Source of the DNA: Venenivibrio stagnispumantis
GTDB lineage: Bacteria; Aquificota; Aquificia; Aquificales; Hydrogenothermaceae
Direction of reading: 5' to 3'
DNA: 49,862 bases
Assembly: GCF_900182795.1 (NCBI RefSeq)
Contig: NZ_FXTX01000012.1
Coordinates: forward strand, 1 to 49,862
Shown: in pieces, positions 43,693-49,862 of the stretch
Position numbering within the stretch: position 1 is the first letter of the stretch
Layout: every line of letters starts with the position of its first letter
Notes under the pieces: model-generated
Database searches by the model: none
Told to the model about the DNA's origin: nothing
What the model saw: the letters and a program-made list of their open reading frames with translations, nothing else
Program-made: the position numbers and the translations under genes

Positions 43693-44701
43693 TTGTGAAA
43701 TCTCTTAGTTTTTCAACAATTTCATAAGCTCTTTTAGAATATATAACTTCCTTAGATAGCTCTATTCCTTCTTTTATAGAATTAACAACTCCTACTGCTT
43801 CAATGGCAAAAGCAGAATTTAAAGCTACAAAATCAACTTTTGGTGAGTAATCTTCTCCTTTTAAAATTGATAATGCTATCTCTTTATTTTTTTCTATATC
43901 TGCTCCTTTTATATCTTGTATGGAAGCTCTTTTTAAACCAAAATCTTCCGGTTTTATCTCTTTTATCTCTATCTCATTATTTTCTACTTTTGCTACTAAT
44001 GTAGGTGCTGTTATTGATATTTCATCTAATCCTTCTAATCCATGGACAACATAAGCTTTTTTTATACCTATCATTATTAGGACTCTTGCTATTAATGGAA
44101 CTAAATTTTTATCAAATACACCGATAATTTGGTATTCTGCTTTTGCTGGATTAGATAATGGTCCGAGGATATTAAATATTGTTTTTATTCCTATTTCTCT
44201 TCTTTGTTTTATAACATTTTTCATAGCCGGATGAAACAATGGGGCAAATATAAATCCAAATCCTATATTTTGTATTGCATAAGCTACTTGCTCCGGTGTT
44301 TGTTCTAATTTTATACCAAGGGCTTCTATTAAATCTGCACTACCACATTTTGAAGATATTGACCTATTTCCATGTTTTGCAACTTTTGCTCCTGCACCTG
44401 CTATAACAAATCCGGCTATTGTTGATACATTAAATGTCCCAAGTTGGTCTCCACCGGTACCGGCAGTATCTATAACTTTTTCTTTTGATTTTATAGGGAT
44501 AGGAATAGATTTTTCCCTCATAATCTTTGCAGCAGCAGATATTTCTTCTTCTGTTTCTCCTTTCATCTTCAATGCAGTTAATACTGCTCCTATCTGTGCA
44601 TCGGTAGCATTTCCACTCATTAATATATTAAATAAATCCTTCATCTGATTTTCAGATAAATTAACCCTTTCGGTAAGCATTTTTATATATTCTCTTATCA
44701 T
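43682..44701 (-). CDS. trpD: Anthranilate phosphoribosyltransferase
   Basis: 339 residues. It joins PRPP and anthranilate in tryptophan synthesis. The glycine-rich PRPP loop is [48 protein letters not shown], and [11 protein letters not shown] are the family's conserved blocks. No other trp gene is in the window. Spaced 9 nt from the SurA-like gene and overlapping murF. Confidence 0.96.
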   Translation of the reverse strand: MIREYIKMLTERVNLSENQMKDLFNILMSGNATDAQIGAVLTALKMKGETEEEISAAAKIMREKSIPIPIKSKEKVIDTAGTGGDQLGTFNVSTIAGFVIAGAGAKVAKHGNRSISSKCGSADLIEALGIKLEQTPEQVAYAIQNIGFGFIFAPLFHPAMKNVIKQRREIGIKTIFNILGPLSNPAKAEYQIIGVFDKNLVPLIARVLIMIGIKKAYVVHGLEGLDEISITAPTLVAKVENNEIEIKEIKPEDFGLKRASIQDIKGADIEKNKEIALSILKGEDYSPKVDFVALNSAFAIEAVGVVNSIKEGIELSKEVIYSKRAYEIVEKLRDFTNAS

Positions 44702-44710
44702 TTTTGCCCC

Positions 44711-45610
44711 TTACTTTAAGCTTTCATCTAAATACATAATAGTTGCTTTTTCTCTAAGTTTTTTTATATAAATATCAAAATCTTTTTCAAATTTTTCCAT
44801 ATCTTCTTTTTTCATCTCAAAATCCGGCACAAATTTCTTCTCTTCGCCTTTAATATACACATAATAAATAGCTTTATCTGTTTCTACCTTAAATATATCT
44901 CCTACTTTATGCTTAAAAATTTCTTCATCTAACTGAGGTATCATATCTCCTTTCTTTACTTCCATAGAGATATCTTTATAATCAGAGATTGTTTTTGCTA
45001 TTTCTGCAAAATTTTCTTTATTTAAATCTTTTAATTTTTGTAGTTTTTCTTTATATTTCTCATCTGATTTATCTATATAAATCATATCTATCTTTCTTAC
45101 TAAATCCTGTTTTCCTTCTAAAACATTTTTAGAAAGCTGTGGTCTAAGATAAAACTGCATAAATTTTGCTACCTGTATATCCCTTTGTATAAAATCCCTT
45201 AATTTTCTGTATGATACTCCCTGTTTTTCTAAACCTTTTTTAAACTCTTCTAAATTATTTATATTATTTGCTTTTGCTATTCTAAGGATAGCTTCATCTA
45301 TTTCTTGTGGAGATACAGAGATGCCTATTTTTCTTGCTTCTTGGGATAATAAAATCTCATCTATTAATCTATTGGTAGCCTTTTTTGTATCTTTTTCATT
45401 AAACCATGTTTTTGCAAATTCTATATCTGATAATAAAACTGGTTCTGAATTTACAACTAAAACAACTTTATCTGCAAGCTGGGCATCTTCTATCTTTATC
45501 GTTTCTTCTTCTTTTGTTGGTTTAGATAAAGGTTTATATTTTTTTCCACCACAGGAAGATAGGTAAGATAGTATGATTAATAACAGCAATAATTTAAAAA
45601 ATCTACTCAT
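44711..45610 (-). CDS. SurA-like periplasmic chaperone lipoprotein
   Basis: 299 residues. The N-terminal hydrophobic signal ends in LSSC with lipobox Cys at 20, followed by GGKKYKP, so it is a lipoprotein. Residues ~45-160 are a SurA N-terminal domain (VVLVVNSEPVLLSDIEFAK, then helices with IDEILLSQEARKIGISVSPQEIDEAI). Residues ~165-260 look like a reduced parvulin PPIase domain (DMIYIDKSDEKYKEKLQKL; KGDMIPQLDEEIFKHKVGDIFKV). It probably assists outer membrane protein folding. Overlaps the glmU stop by 8 nt. Parvulin activity is not certain from sequence. Confidence 0.82.
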   Translation of the reverse strand: MSRFFKLLLLLIILSYLSSCGGKKYKPLSKPTKEEETIKIEDAQLADKVVLVVNSEPVLLSDIEFAKTWFNEKDTKKATNRLIDEILLSQEARKIGISVSPQEIDEAILRIAKANNINNLEEFKKGLEKQGVSYRKLRDFIQRDIQVAKFMQFYLRPQLSKNVLEGKQDLVRKIDMIYIDKSDEKYKEKLQKLKDLNKENFAEIAKTISDYKDISMEVKKGDMIPQLDEEIFKHKVGDIFKVETDKAIYYVYIKGEEKKFVPDFEMKKEDMEKFEKDFDIYIKKLREKATIMYLDESLK

Positions 45611-47057
45611 TTTTTCCCTCTTTTCTTTTTTTTCTTATTTCTGCATAATTTTCTATTATTTTTTGCTGGGTTCTTTCTATTGCAAGGGCTTTATCCGGCA
45701 CATCTTTTGTTATAACCGAGCCTGAGCCGGTTATTGCTTCTTCACCAATTGTTATAGGAGCTACAAGCATTGTATCACTTCCGATAAATGCTCTATTTTT
45801 TATTACAGTTTTATGTTTTCTAAAGCCATCATAATTGCAAGTTATTGTGCCTGCACCAATATTTACCTCTTTTCCTATCTGAGCATCTCCAAGATAAGAT
45901 AGATGTCTTGCATTTGTTTTTTCTCCAATTTCGGAATTTTTTACCTCTACAAAATTACCAATAACTGCACCGGATTTTATTACAGAATTTTCTCTAATTC
46001 TTGCAAATGGTCCAATAACTGCATTATCTTCTATGATGGAATCTTCTATTACACAATTTTCTTTTATAACTACATTTTTTCCTATTTTTGAATTTTTTAT
46101 TACAGAATTTGCTCCTATAATAGTTCCTTCACCAATTTGGGTTTTTCCTGATAATATAACATTTTGGAAAATTTCAACATCTGGTGATAAATCTACATCA
46201 AACTCTATCCAGATTGAATCAGGATTATGGAATGTTGTGCCATTTATTGCCCAAAAATATATATAATTTCTTCGTAGTATATTTTCTACTTCTGCAAGCT
46301 GTAATCTATCATTTACTCCAAGTATTTCTCTATAATCAGGAATTTCAAGGGCATAAACTTCTTTTCCTTCTTTATTTAATAACTCTATCAAATCTGTTAA
46401 ATAATACTCTTTTTGTGCATTTTCATTGGATATTTTCTCTATTAAATCCTTTATATAAGGTGCATAAAAGAAATATATACCGGAATTTACTTCATTTATA
46501 CTTTTTTCTTCAAAAGTTGCATCTTTTTCTTCAACTATTTTTAAAACTCTATGGTTTACATCTTTTATTATTCTGCCATATCCATAAGGATTTGGAACTC
46601 TTGCAGTTAAGACAACTCCGGCAATTTTTTCATTTCTATAACCTTTTCTAAAGTTAGCTAAATTAGCTCCTTCATATCTAACAAGAGCTTTTAGATACTC
46701 TCCTGCATTGGAAAGGGTTTCTCCTTTTATAAGTGGCGTATCTCCACTTATTATAAGTAAATATCCATCAAAATCTTCCCAAAGATATTTTGTTATCTTT
46801 ACTGCATGGGCAGTGCCAAGCTGTTCTTCCTGCTCAACTATTTTGCATTTATCACAATTTATATGCTCCTTTAACTGCTCTTTTTGATGCCCGACAACAA
46901 CTATTATCTGGTCAGGATTTATCCATCTTACAGAAAATAAAACATAATCTATCATTGGTTTTCCAAGGATTGTATGTAATACCTTAGGCTTTTTAGATTT
47001 AAATCTTGTTCCTTTTCCGGCTGCAAGTATTATAGCTTTAAGTGGAAAATCAATCAT
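45603..47057 (-). CDS. glmU: Bifunctional N-acetylglucosamine-1-phosphate uridylyltransferase / glucosamine-1-phosphate acetyltransferase
   Basis: 484 residues. The N-terminal pyrophosphorylase has KAIILAAGKGTRFKSKKPKVLH and EEQLGTAHAV. After a linker helix, the left-handed beta-helix begins near residue 265 as hexapeptide repeats (IGEGTIIGANSVIK, IGKNVVIKENCVI) and ends with the acetyl-CoA region GAGTITCNYDGFRKHKTVI. It makes UDP-GlcNAc for peptidoglycan and lipopolysaccharide. Overlaps hisG and the SurA-like gene by 8 nt each. Confidence 0.97.
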   Translation of the reverse strand: MIDFPLKAIILAAGKGTRFKSKKPKVLHTILGKPMIDYVLFSVRWINPDQIIVVVGHQKEQLKEHINCDKCKIVEQEEQLGTAHAVKITKYLWEDFDGYLLIISGDTPLIKGETLSNAGEYLKALVRYEGANLANFRKGYRNEKIAGVVLTARVPNPYGYGRIIKDVNHRVLKIVEEKDATFEEKSINEVNSGIYFFYAPYIKDLIEKISNENAQKEYYLTDLIELLNKEGKEVYALEIPDYREILGVNDRLQLAEVENILRRNYIYFWAINGTTFHNPDSIWIEFDVDLSPDVEIFQNVILSGKTQIGEGTIIGANSVIKNSKIGKNVVIKENCVIEDSIIEDNAVIGPFARIRENSVIKSGAVIGNFVEVKNSEIGEKTNARHLSYLGDAQIGKEVNIGAGTITCNYDGFRKHKTVIKNRAFIGSDTMLVAPITIGEEAITGSGSVITKDVPDKALAIERTQQKIIENYAEIRKKRKEGKNE

Positions 47058-47688
47058 AAAGAGCCTCCAGATAATTTTCTAATTTTTCAATAAGATTTAA
47101 AATCTCTTTTCTTTTGGTTTTATAACTTACTCTATTTACAATCAGTTTTGCCGTTGAAGGTCTTATGTTATCTATTACAACTAAACCATTTTCTTTGAGT
47201 GTCCTTCCTGTTTCTACAATATCTACTATAAAATCTGCCATTTCAACTAATGGAGCCAATTCAACAGAGCCATAAAGCTCAAATATCTGAATTTTTATTC
47301 CTTTTTCGGAAAAAAATTTATGAGCAATTTTTGGATATTTCGTTGCTATTTTTAATGTAGAAGGATTGGAAAAATATAAATCTCTACTTTCAGGTTTTCC
47401 TGCCACCACTATATTACAATAACCTATCCCTAAATCTACCGGCTTATATAAATCAAAATCTATCTCAAGTAGAACATCATCACCGGCTATACCTATATCT
47501 GCTACTGCTTGATTTACATAAACAGGAACATCTTTTGCTCTTACCATTAAAAAGTTATAATCATTTCCGGAAATTATTAATTTTCTTGTATTTGTATCTA
47601 TTTTTTCTGTTATTAATCCAGCTTTTTCAAATAAATCTAAGGTTTGCTCAAATAATCTTCCTTTTGGAACAGCTATTGTTAAACTCAT
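47050..47688 (-). CDS. hisG: ATP phosphoribosyltransferase, short form (HisG)
   Basis: 212 residues from ATG 47688, which gives the family-typical MSLTIAVPKGRLFEQ; an upstream in-frame start at 47715 lies inside minE. First step of histidine synthesis. Motifs include VPVYVNQAVADIGIAGDDVLLE and the PRPP loop DIVETGRTLKENGL. The regulatory C-terminal ACT-like domain is absent, as in the short HisG form, which needs HisZ as partner; no hisZ is in this window. It starts 1 nt after the minE stop. Confidence 0.94.
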   Translation of the reverse strand: MSLTIAVPKGRLFEQTLDLFEKAGLITEKIDTNTRKLIISGNDYNFLMVRAKDVPVYVNQAVADIGIAGDDVLLEIDFDLYKPVDLGIGYCNIVVAGKPESRDLYFSNPSTLKIATKYPKIAHKFFSEKGIKIQIFELYGSVELAPLVEMADFIVDIVETGRTLKENGLVVIDNIRPSTAKLIVNRVSYKTKRKEILNLIEKLENYLEALYD

Positions 47689-47689
47689 T

Positions 47690-47935
47690 TTATTTTCCAT
47701 TTGCAAAAGGAACACTTATCCAAAGTTCATCTCTATTATTTTCCGATTTAACTTCCACTTCTATATCCTTTGCATTAAATTGGGGATATTTAGAAAAAAC
47801 CTGAATTAAATCCTGTTGTAAGATTTCTGCAAAATTCGGTGGTAATCCCTTCCTTTCGTAAGATAAAACCATCATTAATCTTTCTTTTGCCTTATTCGCA
47901 GAATCTTTTCTTTTAAAGATATCAAAAAAAGACAT
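47690..47935 (-). CDS. minE: Cell division topological specificity factor MinE
   Basis: 81 residues. The N-terminal membrane-targeting and MinD-stimulating part is MSFFDIFKRKDSANKAKERL, followed by YERKGLPPNFAEILQQDLIQVF and the beta-hairpin dimerisation domain ending DELWISVPFA. With MinC and MinD it restricts Z-ring formation to mid-cell. It is 2 nt after minD. Confidence 0.95.
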   Translation of the reverse strand: MSFFDIFKRKDSANKAKERLMMVLSYERKGLPPNFAEILQQDLIQVFSKYPQFNAKDIEVEVKSENNRDELWISVPFANGK

Positions 47936-47937
47936 TT

Positions 47938-48720
47938 TTACCTCCCGAATAATCTACTTAAAAATCCTTTTTTCTCTTCTAACTCTGTAAATGGAACATC
48001 AAAACCTTCCAATCTTTTTGCTATGTTTCTTAATGCTTTGGAGGCTGAATATTCTTCCGAAAGAACAATAGGTTCTCCTTTATTTGTAAAATCTACTAAT
48101 TTTTCTTCATCAGGGATTATTCCTATCTTAGGTATTTGTAAAATCTCTTCTATATCTTCTACAGATAACATCTCTCCTTTTTTAACTTGATGTAATCTTA
48201 TCCTATTTATAATTAATTTCATATCTCTTTTTTCCATTGATTCAAGTAATCCTATAATTCTGTCTGCATCTCTTACAGAAGAAACTTCCGGATTAACTAC
48301 GATAAGTGCTTCTTCTGCCGGTGCAGATGCAGTTTTAAATCCTCCTTCTATACCGGCAGGAGAATCTATAAAGATATAATCAAAATTTTCTTTAACTGAT
48401 TCTACTATTTCTATTAATTGCTCAGGTTTTACTGCATCTTTATCTTTTGTCTGGGCTGCCGGTAAAAGATATAAAGGTAAACCTCTTTTATCTCTAACAA
48501 ATGCTTTTTCCGGTGGAACTCTTTTTTCTACAACATCAACAATATCATAAACTATTCTGTTTTCCAAACCAAGTATCATATCAAGATTTCTTAGCCCTAT
48601 ATCTGCATCTATAGCTAAAACTTTTTTACCCATTGAAGCAAGGGCTGTAGATAAATTTGCAGTTATTGTTGTTTTTCCAACACCACCTTTTCCTGATGTT
48701 ACAACTATTACTCTTGCCAT
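47938..48720 (-). CDS. minD: Septum site-determining ATPase MinD
   Basis: 260 residues. The deviant Walker A is SGKGGVGKTTITANL and the switch/Walker B is YIFIDSPAGIEGG. The last residues KKGFLSRLFGR form the amphipathic membrane-targeting helix typical of MinD, so it cycles between membrane and cytosol. Located 12 nt after minC. Confidence 0.97.
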   Translation of the reverse strand: MARVIVVTSGKGGVGKTTITANLSTALASMGKKVLAIDADIGLRNLDMILGLENRIVYDIVDVVEKRVPPEKAFVRDKRGLPLYLLPAAQTKDKDAVKPEQLIEIVESVKENFDYIFIDSPAGIEGGFKTASAPAEEALIVVNPEVSSVRDADRIIGLLESMEKRDMKLIINRIRLHQVKKGEMLSVEDIEEILQIPKIGIIPDEEKLVDFTNKGEPIVLSEEYSASKALRNIAKRLEGFDVPFTELEEKKGFLSRLFGR

Positions 48721-48732
48721 TATTTTACCCCA

Positions 48733-49335
48733 CTATATTTTTTCTATAACTATCTTATTTTCTTCTATATATGCTTTTTCCGGATATTCCGGTTCTTCAT
48801 CTTTATTATCCGGAGACCTTGATATATAACTTGCTATTCTAAGTTGTTGTGGCTTTAATTTTAATGCCATTACAACTGCGGTTTCATCTCCATTTGCTCC
48901 TGCATGGACTATGCCTCTCAATGTTCCCATAACTATAATACTTCCCGATGCTATAACATAAGCATCTTGATTTACATCTCCAAGTATTACAACATCAGAA
49001 TCTTCCTCTACTTTTTGACCACTTCTTAATGTTTTATTTATTATTTTTAATGATTTCTTAGGTGTTATATTTTGTATTAAATCTTTTTTTTCTGTTTTTT
49101 CTATACCGGTTAATCCAAGTAATTTTGTATTATACTCTTGAAGGATTTTATCTATTTTTTCTCTTTCTTCATCTGTAATTTTTAATCCGTTGAAATCTAT
49201 AACTGCAAGTGAACCTTTAAAAAAGGTAGATGAGAGTTTTTGTTCAAGCTCTTGTATATTTTCCTCTAAGGACAAATTTTTATCAAGCTTTATAAGTAAA
49301 GCAGGTATTGTAGAGCCTTTAATCTCTATAGGCAT
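48733..49335 (-). CDS. minC: Septum site-determining inhibitor MinC
   Basis: 200 residues. N-terminal domain (~1-90) with IKGSTIPALLIKLDKNLSLEENIQ; C-terminal beta-helix domain begins at TLRSGQKVEEDSDVVILGDVNQDA and has GSIIVMGTLRGIVHAGANGDETAVV and QQLRIASYISRSP, the MinD-interaction face. It blocks FtsZ polymerisation at the poles. First gene of the eight-gene minus-strand operon running down to murF. Confidence 0.95.
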   Translation of the reverse strand: MPIEIKGSTIPALLIKLDKNLSLEENIQELEQKLSSTFFKGSLAVIDFNGLKITDEEREKIDKILQEYNTKLLGLTGIEKTEKKDLIQNITPKKSLKIINKTLRSGQKVEEDSDVVILGDVNQDAYVIASGSIIVMGTLRGIVHAGANGDETAVVMALKLKPQQLRIASYISRSPDNKDEEPEYPEKAYIEENKIVIEKI

Positions 49336-49365
49336 TTTATCCTCTATTAAATTTTTTAATTAAAA

Positions 49366-49394
49366 ATTATACAAAATTTTTAAATTATTTACAA
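49366..49394 (-). promoter_or_regulatory. Promoter of the min-hisG-glmU-surA-trpD-murF operon
   Basis: On the minus strand, TTGTAA (49394-49389), 17 bp, TATAAT (49371-49366). The predicted start near 49359 leaves a leader of about 24 nt to the minC ATG. Genes downstream are spaced -11 to +12 nt, so this single promoter could serve all eight. Confidence 0.65.
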
Positions 49395-49399
49395 AATTA

Positions 49400-49618
49400 T
49401 TACATTATATCCTTTAAAAGTTCCTCCTCTGTATCCGGTTCTATTTGAACTTTATACTTTCCAAGTAAATCTAAAAATTCAACACGGGATATACCTAAAA
49501 GTTTTGCAGCTTTGCCTGAAGATATTTTCCCAAGTTCATATAATTTAGCTAACGCAGCTATTTTTACTTCATCTTCTCTTAAATTTAGTTCATCAGGAAA
49601 CTCCATTATAAGTTTCAT
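49400..49618 (-). CDS. UPF0175 family protein (antitoxin-like)
   Basis: 72 residues. The body carries a compact helical domain LREDEVKIAALAKLYELGKISSGKAAKLLGISRVEFLDLLGKY, which is UPF0175 and contains a helix-turn-helix-like SGKAAKLLGISRVEFL segment. These proteins are often antitoxins encoded beside PIN-type toxins. Here no partner follows: the next gene downstream is minC after 64 nt. GAGGTG 6 nt before the ATG supports the start. It appears as an orphan antitoxin or a stand-alone regulator. Confidence 0.8.
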   Translation of the reverse strand: MKLIMEFPDELNLREDEVKIAALAKLYELGKISSGKAAKLLGISRVEFLDLLGKYKVQIEPDTEEELLKDIM

Positions 49619-49669
49619 AATAACACCTCAAAAATAAACTATACTTAAACTTATAAAAATTATCTTTTT

Positions 49670-49813
49670 CTATCCAGATTTATAATATAAAAAAGCCATA
49701 ACTACAAATAAAATAATAGCAGTTAAACCTAAAACAAATGGTAAAGCTTTTTGGTAAATATTAAATAATACCTTGAGTGAAAAATAAAAATATGTTAAAA
49801 ATAAACCTCCCAA
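49670..49813 (-). CDS. Possible small hydrophobic ORF or 3' relic
   Basis: A minus-strand frame open from beyond 49813 to a TAG at 49672-49670 encodes a strongly hydrophobic C-terminus (ALPFVLGLTAIILFVVMAFL then YYKSG), consistent with one or two membrane helices. The only plausible start is TTG at 49813-49811 inside the hairpin arm, with no ribosome site upstream, giving 47 residues. It could equally be a decayed end of a membrane protein gene or chance. Confidence 0.25.
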   Translation of the reverse strand: MGGLFLTYFYFSLKVLFNIYQKALPFVLGLTAIILFVVMAFLYYKSG

Positions 49814-49828
49814 AAAACATTGGGAGGT
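49805..49828 (+). promoter_or_regulatory. Hairpin sequestering the ribosome binding site of the right-edge gene
   Basis: ACCTCCCAA (49805-49813), 6-nt loop, TTGGGAGGT (49820-49828): a perfect 9-bp stem whose 3' arm contains the whole Shine-Dalgarno GGGAGGT. The ATG is at 49835, spacing 6 nt. Read on the minus strand the same stem is followed by TTTATTTTT and could act as a terminator for a minus-strand gene off the right edge, so both uses are possible. Confidence 0.6.
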
Positions 49829-49834
49829 AAATAA

Positions 49835-49862
49835 ATGACACCAATTTTAAAAATTTTCTATA
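49835..49862 (+). CDS. Start of a plus-strand gene cut by the window edge
   Basis: ATG at 49835 follows GGGAGGT by 6 nt. Nine codons are visible (MTPILKIFY), too few to identify. It is the best-supplied ribosome site in the region but lies inside a stable stem. Confidence 0.45.

Noticed and set aside
46184-46651. Plus-strand open frame of 155 codons opposite glmU
   Set aside because: Leu/His-rich shadow of the glmU codons, no recognisable domain.
1-49862. CRISPR array
   Set aside because: No series of regularly spaced identical repeats was seen; the only tandem repeat (37281-37378) is short, degenerate and coding.

Overview
The window looks like chromosome of a low-GC thermophilic member of the Aquificota, probably family Hydrogenothermaceae (Sulfurihydrogenibium/Persephonella-like). 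This is inferred from the very AT-rich, tightly packed genes with 1-20 bp overlaps, the Gram-negative envelope genes (porin, SurA-like lipoprotein, AMIN amidase), a GH57/glgA glycogen cluster with DUF4912, a class II photolyase and a sulfur-handling gene set. No species is claimed.

Layout. 1-300: 3' end of a DDE transposase. 309-606: tRNA-Leu(CAA) and rubredoxin. 599-3635 (minus): nuoG-like Fe-S protein and argJ. 3677-6065: recN-truA behind a near-consensus promoter. 6067-9201: iscU, a PP-loop thiolase-like protein, tusA, a DUF1858-like gene, a NifU-C gene and aroE, all touching or overlapping. 9191-13569 (minus): uvrA-gpsA-upp. 13650-17660: M16 peptidase, DUF2283 protein and MrfA-like helicase. 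17661-21116: an atypical segment holding a phytase-like lipoprotein, a decayed copy of the transposase at the left edge, two zinc-ribbon proteins of unknown role and a HEPN-domain gene fragment. 21119-24541: probable zinc uptake operon. 24519-28253 (minus): LytS/LytT-type two-component system around a carotenoid-isomerase-like oxidoreductase, plus a 35-residue membrane peptide. 28439-31185: class II photolyase, membrane protein and DUF523/DUF1722 protein. 31159-32151 (minus): holA. 32206-37791: GH57 enzyme, GalT-like protein, glgA, zinc-ribbon/DUF4912 protein and JAMM protease. 37786-39749 (minus): amidase and coaX. 39829-42397: pdxJ-glmS. 42400-49335 (minus): minC-minD-minE-hisG-glmU-surA-trpD-murF. 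49400-49862: UPF0175 protein and the start of a plus-strand gene whose ribosome binding site lies in a hairpin.

How the genes work together. The 6-8 kb block reads as a sulfur-delivery unit (scaffold, TusA carrier, PP-loop enzyme, Fe-S carrier). The 32-37 kb block reads as alpha-glucan metabolism. The 21-24.5 kb block reads as outer-membrane-to-cytoplasm metal import, but has no ATPase gene here. The 24.5-31 kb block combines a sensor/regulator pair, a pigment-type oxidoreductase and light-dependent DNA repair.

At the sequence level, CCGG is strongly over-represented across the window and is created mainly by synonymous codon choice. It is absent from about 17.6 to 20.27 kb, which marks that segment as probably foreign. 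The strongest candidates for something undescribed are the sulfur-delivery unit, the photolyase/LytTR/oxidoreductase neighbourhood, the GalT-like enzyme in the glycogen cluster, and the hairpin-masked start at the right edge.
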